Assembly (NCBI GenBank): GCA_049116315.1 | Contig: JAGDZD010000005.1 | Span: forward strand, 62,001 to 126,000 | Reading direction: 5' to 3' | DNA: 64,000 nucleotides | Source: Thalassobius sp049116315 | GTDB taxonomy: Bacteria; Pseudomonadota; Alphaproteobacteria; Rhodobacterales; Rhodobacteraceae | Part shown: piece by piece, positions 25,802 to 34,342 of the stretch | How the letters are laid out: each line of letters begins with the position of its first letter | Numbering within the stretch: position 1 is the stretch's first letter | The notes under the pieces: generated by a model | The model's database searches: none | What the model saw: only the letters and a program-made list of their open reading frames with translations | Told to the model about the DNA's origin: nothing | Made by a program: the position numbers and the translations under genes

Positions 25802-27030
25802 TCCCATTGAACCGAGATTACCTGCCATCAATCGGCTTGGGCCTGACCCAGATCATGGGCTATGGCACCTTGATGTACGCCTATGCGGTGTTGCTGCCGT
25901 CGATGGCGGGTGATTTGGGTCTGTCGCTCTCCTCTGCCTTTGGCATCCTGTCGCTGGGGCTGTTCTTTGGCGGGGCTGTCGCGCCGGTCTCGGGCATGCT
26001 GGTCGATCGCTTTGGCGGACGATGGATCATGACCATTGGTTCGGTTCTGGCCGGGCTTGCGGTGATGTCACTCAGCTTGGTGAGCGGCACATACGGGCTG
26101 TTCGCAGCCATCTTATGTGCCGAAGCCGCCGGCATGATGGTTCTCTATAATGTGGCTTTTGCCAGCGTGGCCCGACTTGATCTGAATTTGCCCGCCAAGC
26201 AATCCATTTCCATCATCACCTTATTTGGCGGCGTCGCCTCGACGCTGTTTTGGCCGCTCACGCTGTGGCTGTACAATGGATGGGGCTGGCAAACGACATG
26301 GGTCATCCTTGGCGTCGCTTTGATTGTCACCTGCGCCCCGATCCATTTCTTTTGCCTTGCGGGCCCGCAAAAAAGCGCGGACGCGCCCACCAAGCCGCAA
26401 GACGCGCAATGGCCCGAACTGCAAGGCGCGGACCGTCGCAAAGGCATGCTGTGGATGGTGATCTCCTTCATCTTCTCGGGCTATCTGATGGGCGCTGTGA
26501 TGACGCTATGGGTCACCAATGTGCAGGACCTTGGCCACACAGCGGCGATGGCCGCCCTGGCGGGGGCCGTGATTGGCCCTTTCAAAACTGTGGGACGCTT
26601 TTTTGAGATGCTGGTCAGCCGTAACCTTTATCCGCTGTTGGCCTATGCCATCAGTCTGGCCCTGATGGGCGCTGGGTTTGCCACAATTTTGCTGTTTGGC
26701 TTTACCCTGCCCGGCCTTTTGATTGCTGCAGCGCTCTATGGCATGGGCGATGGCATCAAAACCATCACCCGCGGCACGCTGCCGCTTACTTTGTTTGGGG
26801 CCAAAGGCTATGGCGCCCGTCTTGGCTGGATCTCTGTGATCACGCTGGGGCTGAATGCCTCGGCCCCTTTTGTCTTTGCTTGGACCACCCAAACCTTTGG
26901 AGGCTGGTGGTCCTTTGCGGCGATGTCCGCCTGTCTTGTGCTGGCCATTGCCACCTTTGTTTTGATCCCTGACCCAAGGAAAACCTCTTATGATTCCCCT
27001 GAAAATCGGCGCGTGCCTGACGGTATCTGA
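25798..27030 (+). CDS. MFS transporter
   Basis: ATG 25798 overlaps the PhnM-like stop (ATGA). The 410-residue product has about 12 hydrophobic segments and the MFS loop motif GMLVDRFGGRWIM between helices 2 and 3. It is probably an inner-membrane carrier for import or export of a small metabolite linked to the cluster. Its 3' end overlaps the next gene by 41 bp, so they are translationally linked. Substrate unknown. Confidence 0.78.
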   Translation: MIPLNRDYLPSIGLGLTQIMGYGTLMYAYAVLLPSMAGDLGLSLSSAFGILSLGLFFGGAVAPVSGMLVDRFGGRWIMTIGSVLAGLAVMSLSLVSGTYGLFAAILCAEAAGMMVLYNVAFASVARLDLNLPAKQSISIITLFGGVASTLFWPLTLWLYNGWGWQTTWVILGVALIVTCAPIHFFCLAGPQKSADAPTKPQDAQWPELQGADRRKGMLWMVISFIFSGYLMGAVMTLWVTNVQDLGHTAAMAALAGAVIGPFKTVGRFFEMLVSRNLYPLLAYAISLALMGAGFATILLFGFTLPGLLIAAALYGMGDGIKTITRGTLPLTLFGAKGYGARLGWISVITLGLNASAPFVFAWTTQTFGGWWSFAAMSACLVLAIATFVLIPDPRKTSYDSPENRRVPDGI

Positions 27031-27805
27031 AATCGCCAGCCATCAAGAGTGGTTGTTTGATGCAGAGCGCGATATCGAAGTGCAGGACTTTCAAAAGCAC
27101 CGCGCCCTGACAACAGAGTTTGACGACCTGATCACAGCCAGCGTCAAAGCGTTGGACGGGTACACAGGGCGTCGATGCATCCATGGCCCTTACGAAGGTC
27201 TGGACATCGACAACAAAGACCCCGACTTGCGCCCCTTGATCACCGCGCGGTTCCTCAAAGCGCTGCAAGCTGCAGATCGTATCGGCGCACGCAAAATGGT
27301 GCTGCATTCCCCGTATACGCTTTGGTATCAGAACAACCTGCATTGCGCGCCCGGCTATGCAGAGGCCAAACTGGCCCGAATTCATGACATATTGGCGCCC
27401 GTTGTCCGCTCTGCCGAGGCACTTGGCATCACTTTGGTGATTGAAAACATCCAAGACGTTGACCCGGCCACCCGCCGCCAAATGGTCGAAAGCTTTGGAT
27501 CCAAAGCAATCGCCTTGTCCATCGACACAGGTCACGCGCATCTGGCGCGCAAGATGTCAGGGGCTCCACCTGTTGACTATTTTGTGCGTGACGCCGCTGA
27601 TCAGCTGCAACATGTGCACCTGCAAGATTTGGATGGGCATGCAGACCGGCACTGGGCACCGGGGGATGGCGAAATCGAATGGGCTGCGGTGTTTGCCGCT
27701 TTGGCTGATTGCAACAGTGACCCGCATCTGGTTCTTGAGCTGCGCAACAAGCACGACATCCCCAAAGGGTTTGCCTACCTAAAATCATTGGGCTTGGTCT
27801 GTTAG
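26990..27805 (+). CDS. Sugar phosphate isomerase/epimerase family TIM-barrel protein
   Basis: ATG 26990 follows AAGGA. The 271-residue product has the pattern of AP-endonuclease-2/xylose-isomerase-like barrels: IHGPYEG, RKMVLHSPY, ITLVIENIQD, LSIDTGHAH, VHLQDLDGH and LVLELRN. The His, Glu and Asp residues of those motifs bind metal in this family. Such enzymes isomerise or epimerise small sugars or polyols. It closes the six-gene PhnD-like cluster and may process the product of the PhnM paralogue. The exact reaction is unknown. Confidence 0.72.
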   Translation: MIPLKIGACLTVSEIASHQEWLFDAERDIEVQDFQKHRALTTEFDDLITASVKALDGYTGRRCIHGPYEGLDIDNKDPDLRPLITARFLKALQAADRIGARKMVLHSPYTLWYQNNLHCAPGYAEAKLARIHDILAPVVRSAEALGITLVIENIQDVDPATRRQMVESFGSKAIALSIDTGHAHLARKMSGAPPVDYFVRDAADQLQHVHLQDLDGHADRHWAPGDGEIEWAAVFAALADCNSDPHLVLELRNKHDIPKGFAYLKSLGLVC

Positions 27806-27886
27806 CCGCCCGGGCTCAGGCTGCTCTATTGGTTGGGTTTGGTAGCGTGTGGTGTGTTATCGTTATCCCCAGCCAATAGGTCTGAT

Positions 27887-27916
27887 CCAAGATCCAGCTT
27901 TGGGTCTTGGTATTTC
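27887..27916 (+). terminator. Hairpin after the PhnD-like importer cluster
   Basis: CCAAGATCC (27887-27895) pairs with GGGTCTTGG (27902-27910) at 8 of 9 positions, followed by TATTTC. A broader inverted repeat (27826-27836 with 27869-27879, CTATTGG arms) precedes it. It probably ends rightward transcription, but is weak by sequence. Confidence 0.4.
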
Positions 27917-27992
27917 GCCGGGCGATCCGCCAGTAGAAAATCGAGGGGGGGGCCTGTTGGTGGCTGCCCGCTTGTTGTTACCCAGTTCAAAA

Positions 27993-28020
27993 AGGGGTGG
28001 CGCGCCGTCGCCCCACCCCT
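27993..28020 (-). terminator. Terminator of the leftward phn operon
   Basis: Arms AGGGGTGG (27993-28000) and CCACCCCT (28013-28020). On the minus strand the stem is followed by TTTTT. It lies 85 bp after the stop of the last leftward phn gene. Confidence 0.65.
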
Positions 28021-28104
28021 GAAATCAAACGCTAAAACACCGGCTTGATTGGGCCCGTCAGGCCCAGCCAGAACACCGCCGGGTGGCCACCGGGTCGCCG
28101 CCCC

Positions 28105-28731
28105 TTAGCGGTATTTTTCGATGAAGGCATCGATGTCCAGCGCCCGGATATCCGGCAACGCCTTACGATACCGGTCCCGATCCCAATCCCACACCGCGAT
28201 CTCTTGCAAGGCCTCGCCCTGTTGTTCGCTAAAGCGGCGTTTGATTGGTGCAGCTGGCACGCCGCCCACTACGGTGTAGGGGGCCACATCCTTGGTCACA
28301 ACGGCCCCGGCGCCAATGACGGCCCCAGTGCCAATGGTGACACCCGCTGTGACGGTCACACCATGTCCAATCCAGACATCATGACCGATGGTCACCCAAT
28401 GATCTTTGCGCCACTCAAAGAACGCGTGATCATCTTCTCCAAGCCCATAAGCTTCTGCGCGGTAGACCGAGTGGTGCTGGAGCGCGCGCCAAGTCGGGTG
28501 ATTGCCAGGATTGATCCGCGCTGCGTTCGCAATCGAGCAGAACTTGCCAATTGTGGTCCAGACCACATGACAATTCTGGGTGATGTAAGAATAATCCCCC
28601 ATCTGCACCGCCTTCATCATGGTGCCTTTGCCCACTTCGGTCCACTGGCCCAATTCACAGTCGGTGACCGAGGCCTCTGGATGAATGTTGGGGGCTTCGG
28701 ACAAGTGTTTTTTTGACCCTGCCCCGCTCAT
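28105..28731 (-). CDS. Hexapeptide-repeat acetyltransferase of the phosphonate cluster
   Basis: ATG 28731 overlaps the PhnE2 stop (ATGA). The 208-residue product is a left-handed beta-helix acyltransferase: repeated I/V-G hexads (VTIGHDVWIGHGVTVTAGV), the catalytic-type histidine in NHPTWRALQHHSVYR, and GGVPAAPIKRRF near the end. This matches the phn-associated hexapeptide transferase family related to DapH/chloramphenicol acetyltransferases. It may acetylate aminophosphonates or detoxify an analogue, a part played in E. coli by unrelated PhnO. The reaction is inferred from context. Confidence 0.75.
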   Translation of the reverse strand: MSGAGSKKHLSEAPNIHPEASVTDCELGQWTEVGKGTMMKAVQMGDYSYITQNCHVVWTTIGKFCSIANAARINPGNHPTWRALQHHSVYRAEAYGLGEDDHAFFEWRKDHWVTIGHDVWIGHGVTVTAGVTIGTGAVIGAGAVVTKDVAPYTVVGGVPAAPIKRRFSEQQGEALQEIAVWDWDRDRYRKALPDIRALDIDAFIEKYR

Positions 28732-29585
28732 TTCGCACCATCCCATTTGCCGATGATCCGCTGGCGGATCAGACCCGACAGGTAATCAATCAAATAGACC
28801 ATGGCGATGATCAAAAAGATGATCGACCAAGCTTCGTCCCATTTGTAGGCAGAGATGCGGTCAGACAGCAGAAAGCCGATACCTCCGGCCCCAACGATGC
28901 CCAGAATTGTTCCGGAGCGGACGTTGGATTCAAAGTTATAAAGCAGGATCGACAGGATCACTGGATTCACCTGCGGTGCAATGCCAAAGCGGATTTGCTG
29001 TAGCCGAGACCCACCAGAGGCTTTCACGCCTTCCACTGGCTTTTTCGATGTATTTTCAATCGCCTCAGAGAAGAGTTTGGCAAAGGTTCCGATTTCGGAG
29101 ACCGCAATCGCAAGAATACCCGGCAATGGACCAAGGCCAAAAGCGCGGATGAAAATCAGCGCAAGGATCAACGTTTCAAAGGCCCGGATCACGTCATACC
29201 CACGGCGTGTGGATTGGCGCAGAAAGGTGAAACGGTTGATGTTCTTTGCCCCCAGAAGCGACAGCGGGAAGGCAAAGATTGCCCCCAGAAGCGTGCCCAA
29301 GAAAGCGATTGCCAAGGTTTCCCCCAGCCCGTTTAGGACTTCGGAAAAGTCTCTCCAATTGTCCCAGACGTGGGGCGGGAACATAAAGCTCAGCACATTC
29401 CCTAAACGGCCAAGGCCGGTCCAAATGCGCTCGGGGCTAAAGTTGAAGGCCCAAAGGCAATAGCAAAACAATCCAGTGAAACCGATCCAAAGGCTTGCGC
29501 GCAGGATGCGCACCGGAAGGGGCGCAGTAAAAGCCAAGGGGAGGCGTTCCTTTGCGGCGGCGATATCTTGCGGTGTCATGCTCAT
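28728..29585 (-). CDS. phnE: Phosphonate ABC transporter permease, second subunit
   Basis: The 285-residue integral membrane protein has the PhnE family motifs: VLNGLGETLAIAFLGTLLG, IRAFETLILALIFIRAFGLGPLPG and VGAGGIGFLLSDR. About six hydrophobic segments are visible. The gene starts inside the end of the first permease gene (4-bp overlap), so the two permeases are made together and probably form a heterodimer with PhnC and PhnD. Confidence 0.88.
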   Translation of the reverse strand: MSMTPQDIAAAKERLPLAFTAPLPVRILRASLWIGFTGLFCYCLWAFNFSPERIWTGLGRLGNVLSFMFPPHVWDNWRDFSEVLNGLGETLAIAFLGTLLGAIFAFPLSLLGAKNINRFTFLRQSTRRGYDVIRAFETLILALIFIRAFGLGPLPGILAIAVSEIGTFAKLFSEAIENTSKKPVEGVKASGGSRLQQIRFGIAPQVNPVILSILLYNFESNVRSGTILGIVGAGGIGFLLSDRISAYKWDEAWSIIFLIIAMVYLIDYLSGLIRQRIIGKWDGAK

Positions 29586-30523
29586 GTCCGTTCCTCCATA
29601 CCGATGACGCGGTGGCGTAGTTTTTCAGAGCCGTAATCAATGACGACCACGGTGAAGAAGATGATCACAAACAGAGCAGACAGATCGGTGTATTCCTGCA
29701 AGGACATGGCTTCGCGGAATTCTTGGCCAAGACCACCGGCGCCAACATATCCAATGATCGAACTGGCCCGTACGTTGATCTCAAACCGCAACAAAGTGTA
29801 GCTGAGGATGTTGGGCAGAACCTGGGGAACGGCGCCGTATCGGATCTGGTCAAACCAATTGCCACCCGCCGCTTTCACACCTTCAAGCGGTCGCATGTCG
29901 ATGTTTTCATTCACTTCTGAATAGAGTTTTCCCAAGGCTCCGGTTGCATGCAAGCCGATCGCCAACACGCCCGCCAGAGGTCCAACAGAGAAGCAGAAGA
30001 CAAAAATCAAAGCCCAAACAAGTTCAGGCACAGTGCGGGCGACTTCTAGATAGCGTCTTGAAATCCATAGCACCCATTTGTTCGGTGAGAGGTTCCGAGA
30101 GGCCGGAAAAGACAGAAGAAAGCCACCGGCGACACCAAAAACCGTTGCCATGAAAGCAATCAAAACGGTTTCCAGCAGCAGGTTCATCCAAACCTTCCAG
30201 CGCCAAAACCATTCGGCGACATCCGCGCCAAGAGTTTCCCAGCGCAAGACAGGCAGGGTTTGTTGGATATAGTCGCCCAGACGCGGCAGGCCCGCCGGGA
30301 TGATCCAACGCCATTCGCGCGATCCATCCGGCATGCTGACCTGCGTGACTTTGAAAAAGTCGCCCAACCAACTCGTCAGGGCGAAGATGATCAGGAAAAG
30401 AACGGTACCAATCGCCCACGTCCTACGGCTGCGACGGCGTTGCGCGCCGTAATCGCGTTCAAATTCAGAAATCGTGTCTGACGGCTGAGCGCGTGCGCCC
30501 GCCAAATCTGCGGTCATGGTCAT
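29582..30523 (-). CDS. phnE1: Phosphonate ABC transporter permease, first subunit
   Basis: The 313-residue membrane protein has a longer N-terminus than PhnE2 (a cytoplasmic, Arg-rich stretch and one extra helix with a periplasmic loop about 60-100). Family motifs: RTVPELVWALIFVF, GPLAGVLAIGLH and VGAGGLGQEFREA. It pairs with the downstream permease. A G+C-rich hairpin separates it from phnD, probably lowering permease expression relative to the binding protein. Confidence 0.88.
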   Translation of the reverse strand: MTMTADLAGARAQPSDTISEFERDYGAQRRRSRRTWAIGTVLFLIIFALTSWLGDFFKVTQVSMPDGSREWRWIIPAGLPRLGDYIQQTLPVLRWETLGADVAEWFWRWKVWMNLLLETVLIAFMATVFGVAGGFLLSFPASRNLSPNKWVLWISRRYLEVARTVPELVWALIFVFCFSVGPLAGVLAIGLHATGALGKLYSEVNENIDMRPLEGVKAAGGNWFDQIRYGAVPQVLPNILSYTLLRFEINVRASSIIGYVGAGGLGQEFREAMSLQEYTDLSALFVIIFFTVVVIDYGSEKLRHRVIGMEERT

Positions 30524-30547
30524 TTGGCAATGTCCTGAATAGGGAAA

Positions 30548-30570
30548 AGGAGGGCCAGGCCGGCCCTCCT
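30548..30570 (-). terminator. Intercistronic hairpin between phnD and phnE1
   Basis: AGGAGGGCC (30548-30556) and GGCCCTCCT (30562-30570) form a 9-bp perfect stem with a 5-base loop, followed by TTTTCCC on the minus strand. Placed between a binding-protein gene and its permeases, it probably acts as a partial terminator or an mRNA-stabilising hairpin. Confidence 0.6.
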
Positions 30571-30583
30571 AATGTCAGTCAGC

Positions 30584-31498
30584 TTAGCTGGACTTGCGGC
30601 GCTCGGTTTTCAGCCAATCACGCATGTCTACGATCCACTGGTAACGGCTGTGATCAACTTTGATCCAACCGGTCTGAGGGTTGGGATCTTCGGCTTTGAA
30701 GCCAGTCATCGCATTGAAGGCTTCTGGGTCTTTGTCTGCAACCGCCATAACAGCAGCAACCATGTCGTCCTTCAGGGCCTGAGGGATATTGTTGCGCGCT
30801 GTGAATGGGCCAGATGTGATTTCTGGGGATTCCCAGATCGGGCAGATTTGACCGGCTTCGATCATGCCTTTGTCGATCATGCGCTGCCAGCGACCATCGA
30901 CTTCGTTGTTCTGCCATGTCGCAGCCGCATCAAACGTGCCGTTTACAACGCCAGATACGCCAGCTTCATGCGAGCCAGAGAAGGGAACCGCAGAGAAAAA
31001 TTCCTTTGGATCAACTTCTTTTGCGATGTTGAAGTAAGGCACCGCATAACCAGATGTGGAATCTGGGTCTGCAAAGGCCAGAATTTTGCCTTCCAGATCT
31101 GCGATTTCATTGTAGCCGTCTGCGCAACGGGTCACGACAACAGAGTAGTATCCTGTTGAACCGTCTTTGCGCTCGCGAGAGATCAGCGGATCAACGTTGC
31201 CGTTGGTCGCAGTATAGGCCGCGGCGTAAGAAGAAGAGCCAAAGAAGGCGAATTCGATCTGCTCGGCGGCAATCGCTTGGATCACGCCGTCATAGTTTCC
31301 GGCAGTGAAGATCTCAACTTCGACACCCAGTTCTTTTTCCAGATACTGTTCGAACGGTGTGTAACGCGCGATCCGGTCTTTTTCGTTCTCACCCGACAAG
31401 ATGCCGAATTTCAGAACTTGGTAATCGTCTTTCCAGCCGTCAGCCATGGCTGGAGCAGCAATCAAAGCAGCAAGTGCAGTCGCAGTGATGAAACGCAT
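30584..31498 (-). CDS. phnD: Phosphonate ABC transporter substrate-binding protein
   Basis: The 304-residue product has a signal peptide (about 1-19, AAPAMADG) and a clear PhnD fold: LKFGILSGENE, FEQYLEKELGVEV, FAFFGSSSYAAAY, DLEGKILAFADPDSTSGY and FDAAATWQNNEVD. It binds phosphonates in the periplasm and passes them to PhnC-E1-E2. It lies second in the phnC-D-E1-E2 operon, 30 bp after phnC. Confidence 0.9.
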   Translation of the reverse strand: MRFITATALAALIAAPAMADGWKDDYQVLKFGILSGENEKDRIARYTPFEQYLEKELGVEVEIFTAGNYDGVIQAIAAEQIEFAFFGSSSYAAAYTATNGNVDPLISRERKDGSTGYYSVVVTRCADGYNEIADLEGKILAFADPDSTSGYAVPYFNIAKEVDPKEFFSAVPFSGSHEAGVSGVVNGTFDAAATWQNNEVDGRWQRMIDKGMIEAGQICPIWESPEITSGPFTARNNIPQALKDDMVAAVMAVADKDPEAFNAMTGFKAEDPNPQTGWIKVDHSRYQWIVDMRDWLKTERRKSS

Positions 31499-31528
31499 GT
31501 GGATATCCCCCTGTAAGCGTTTACGTGA

Positions 31529-32332
31529 TTAAGCCGGCACCGAAGTGCGTACGGATGTAGAAGTGACGGCTTCGTTGAATTCTCTCAGCCCCTCGAGGCC
31601 ATAGATGTCGCGCACGACATCGTCTGTCAGCTGCGCGGCGGTCCCATCAAAGAACACGCGCCCCTGACGCATCGCGATGATCCGGTCGCAATAGGCACGC
31701 GCGGTATCAAGCGTGTGCAGGTTCACCAGAACTGTGATCCCATCCTCGCGATTGATGGTTTTCAATCCATCCATCACCAACGTGGCATTGGCCGGATCCA
31801 AAGATGCGATTGGTTCATCCGCCAACATGATTTTGGGTTGCTGGACCAATGCTTTGGCAATCGCCACACGTTGCTGTTGCCCCCCAGATAGGGTGCCTGC
31901 GCGTTGCAGCGCTTGTGGCACCAAATCAAGACGATCAAGCGCCTGAATGGCCATGGCGCGCTCTTCATCGGTGAATCGGATCGCCATAGAAGAGAGAAAC
32001 CCGTGCTCGGCCAAACGACCGATCAACACGTTGGTCAATACGTCCAGACGCTCAACCAGATTGAACTGTTGGAAAATCATTGCACAGTCGCGGCGCCAGT
32101 CGCGCAGCGCCTTGCCCTTGAGAGCCGTGATGTCGCGCCCCTCAAACAAAATCGACCCCTCTGAGGGGTCGACCAGACGGTTGATCAACCGCAGCATCGT
32201 GGATTTGCCAGCGCCTGAGCGGCCGATAACACCGACAAACTGACCTGGACGAATATCCAAGTTCACAGTGTCCACGGCGCGGGTTTCACCGAAGTGGCGT
32301 GAAACGCCTTTAAGGGTTAGATCTGAACTCAT
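31529..32332 (-). CDS. phnC: Phosphonate ABC transporter ATP-binding protein
   Basis: ATG 32332 is chosen: GGAG lies about 9 bases upstream, and the alternative ATG 32356 sits inside the regulatory palindrome. The 267-residue ATPase has Walker A GRSGAGKST, signature LSGGQQQRVAIAKAL and Walker B IMLADEP. It is the first gene of the transporter half of the phn locus. A PhnF-type operator and a Pho-box-like site sit in its 125-bp leader, so it should be induced by phosphate starvation and by phosphonate. Confidence 0.9.
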   Translation of the reverse strand: MSSDLTLKGVSRHFGETRAVDTVNLDIRPGQFVGVIGRSGAGKSTMLRLINRLVDPSEGSILFEGRDITALKGKALRDWRRDCAMIFQQFNLVERLDVLTNVLIGRLAEHGFLSSMAIRFTDEERAMAIQALDRLDLVPQALQRAGTLSGGQQQRVAIAKALVQQPKIMLADEPIASLDPANATLVMDGLKTINREDGITVLVNLHTLDTARAYCDRIIAMRQGRVFFDGTAAQLTDDVVRDIYGLEGLREFNEAVTSTSVRTSVPA

Positions 32333-32350
32333 CTCAATCGCTCCGGAGTG

Positions 32351-32364
32351 ATTCATTCGAATGT
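32351..32364 (-). promoter_or_regulatory. PhnF-type operator before phnC
   Basis: ATTCATTCGAATGT matches the perfect palindrome before phnF at 13 of 14 positions. It lies 18 bp before the phnC start, where a bound repressor would block transcription. Confidence 0.65.
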
Positions 32365-32433
32365 TTCCAGAACTTTTTAGGCCTTCAAAATAACGCCCAG
32401 AGGACAGTTGGGTGACGCCCTTTTGATAATTTT

Positions 32434-32451
32434 GCTACAGATCCGTGACAG
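32434..32451 (-). promoter_or_regulatory. Pho-box-like site before phnC
   Basis: On the minus strand CTGTCAC-GGAT-CTGTAGC resembles the PhoB consensus of two CTGTCAT heptamers 11 bp apart (6 of 7 and 4 of 7). It starts about 120 bp before phnC. Activation by PhoB under low phosphate is the expected role. Confidence 0.5.
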
Positions 32452-32457
32452 CGTTTC

Positions 32458-33639
32458 CTAGGCCAAATCCAGCTGTGGCTGAGCGGCAAAATCCAGTGTT
32501 CCGCTGGAATGCACCACCACCCCATCGCGCATTGTCGCAGCCACACGGGTCATGGCTCCGCGATCCACAAAGGCCAGATCCGCCTTATAGCCCAAGGCGA
32601 TTATCCCGCGATCCTGCAACCCCAAAGCCTTGGCTGGATTGGCGCTGACCAATGCCGCCGCCCCCGCAAGACCATTGGGATCATTCTCTGCCAGCATCAA
32701 TACCGCCGACAGCATCGCCGCCGGGTGATAGTCGGACGCCAGGATATGCAGCAACCCTTTGGCATGGGCATCGCGCGCTGACAAATTGCCGGAATAGCTT
32801 TGCCCGCGCATCGCGTTTGGCGCTCCCATCGCGGTCATCAATCCACGCTGAACCGCAATGTCTGCCGCATCAAGCGTCACCGGAAACTCGCTGATCACTG
32901 CGCCAATATCAGCCATCAAATGGGCCTTTTCGCGGGTGTCATCGTCATGGCTCGCCAAGGCAACACCATGGGTGGCGCACAGGTTGGACACCGATTGCAA
33001 ATTGTTCAGGATGACCTCTTGGGGCCGGGTCCGTTCGGCGATCCGAGTGGTGACAATCTGGCGGGCCTGCGTTTCCGAGACCCCTTCGCGCGCGGCCAAC
33101 ATCGCGATGTGGCGCTCTAGATCGCGGTACTGTCCCTGCCCCGGCGTGTGATCCATCACCGAAACCAGATCCACTTGTCGATCCCGGATGAGGTCTTCCA
33201 GCACACCCACCGCATTGTCAAAGGTGATATCGAAACGCGCGTGGATTCGATGATCCACCGCGCAATGCTGTCGCAAATCATGCAAGCTGCGAATGGTGCG
33301 GCTGGTGTGCTCAAACGAGCGCCGCTCACCGCTGCGCACGCCGCGCGAAAAACTCACCGCCGCATAGGCCGTGGTGACCCCCGCCGCTGCAAGACGTGCA
33401 TCCAAATGAGCCAACGCGATTTCCATCGGGAAATCCACATTGGCGCGCGGCTCCAGCTCGACCTCGATCATATCTCCATGCATATCGATGAAGCCCGGGA
33501 ACACCAACGCGCCTTTGCAATCCAACCCCAGTTGGGTCGGCGTGTCCCGGATTTCGGCGATACGGCCCTCTTCAATCCGCAAGGCACCGTTTTGAACCAC
33601 GCGATCCGGCAAGATCAGAGAAAGATTAGACAACCACAT
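32458..33639 (-). CDS. phnM: Alpha-D-ribose 1-methylphosphonate 5-triphosphate diphosphatase
   Basis: ATG 33639 lies inside the end of phnL (14-bp overlap). The 393-residue amidohydrolase has FIDMHGDMIEVELEPR at the metal site, VMDHTPGQGQYRD, LASHDDD and LASDYHPAAML, all typical of PhnM. It cleaves pyrophosphate from ribose 1-phosphonate 5-triphosphate made by PhnI/G/H/L, giving the PhnJ substrate. It is the last gene of the catalytic operon. No phnN or phnP is seen nearby, so the steps after PhnJ must be supplied elsewhere. Confidence 0.9.
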   Translation of the reverse strand: MWLSNLSLILPDRVVQNGALRIEEGRIAEIRDTPTQLGLDCKGALVFPGFIDMHGDMIEVELEPRANVDFPMEIALAHLDARLAAAGVTTAYAAVSFSRGVRSGERRSFEHTSRTIRSLHDLRQHCAVDHRIHARFDITFDNAVGVLEDLIRDRQVDLVSVMDHTPGQGQYRDLERHIAMLAAREGVSETQARQIVTTRIAERTRPQEVILNNLQSVSNLCATHGVALASHDDDTREKAHLMADIGAVISEFPVTLDAADIAVQRGLMTAMGAPNAMRGQSYSGNLSARDAHAKGLLHILASDYHPAAMLSAVLMLAENDPNGLAGAAALVSANPAKALGLQDRGIIALGYKADLAFVDRGAMTRVAATMRDGVVVHSSGTLDFAAQPQLDLA

Positions 33640-34342
33640 CTTCGCGATCCTCTTGTTCAAGTCCTGGGGTCAGATCGATGACGCGATCGATCAAATGCGC
33701 CACATCATCGGGGTGATGGAACACGCCAATCATGGCAGTGCCTTGGGCCTTAAGTTCGGCCAGCCGTGCAACCAAAGCCGCCCGCGCTTTGACATCCAAA
33801 GAGGCTGTGGGTTCATCCAGCAACAACAGTTTTTGCGGCAAAATCAATGCCCGAGCCAGATTTACCTTTTGCTGTTCCCCCCCTGAAAACGTGGTGGGAT
33901 ATGCCCGCCATAGCCCCTCTTTCACACCAAACTCAGCCAGCCACTTCCGGGCCTCCTCGAGCGCGACATCAGCGCTGTGACCCGCCAATCGCAAAGGCTC
34001 TGCCACCAGCGCCTCTGCCGACACACGCGGACGGGCCACCAGAAACTGGGTCACAAAGCCGATCTCTTCGCGCCGCAGCTGGGTGATATCCACATCCGCG
34101 GCGCGCAACAGATCGATCGCGCCGTGTTTGGAATGAAAGATCACCTTGCCTGCTTGAGCTACATAAGAGCGGTAAAGCGTGCGCAACAGCGTGGATTTTC
34201 CCGCGCCGTTTTGCCCTTTGAGCAACAGGAATTCCCCAGCTTTCAGGTCGAATGAAATCTGATCGAATGCGGCCATCTGGGCGCCCAGATGGTGCATGGT
34301 GAAGCCTTTGGTCAGGCTCTGAACTTCGAGTACAGTTGTCAT
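33626..34342 (-). CDS. phnL: C-P lyase accessory ABC-type protein PhnL
   Basis: The 238-residue ABC-family protein has Walker A GQNGAGKST, signature FSGGEQQKVNLARAL and Walker B LLLLDEP. It has no membrane partner of its own. PhnL is required together with PhnG, PhnH and PhnI to form ribose 1-phosphonate 5-triphosphate. It overlaps phnK by 4 bp and phnM by 14 bp. Confidence 0.9.
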   Translation of the reverse strand: MTTVLEVQSLTKGFTMHHLGAQMAAFDQISFDLKAGEFLLLKGQNGAGKSTLLRTLYRSYVAQAGKVIFHSKHGAIDLLRAADVDITQLRREEIGFVTQFLVARPRVSAEALVAEPLRLAGHSADVALEEARKWLAEFGVKEGLWRAYPTTFSGGEQQKVNLARALILPQKLLLLDEPTASLDVKARAALVARLAELKAQGTAMIGVFHHPDDVAHLIDRVIDLTPGLEQEDREDVVV

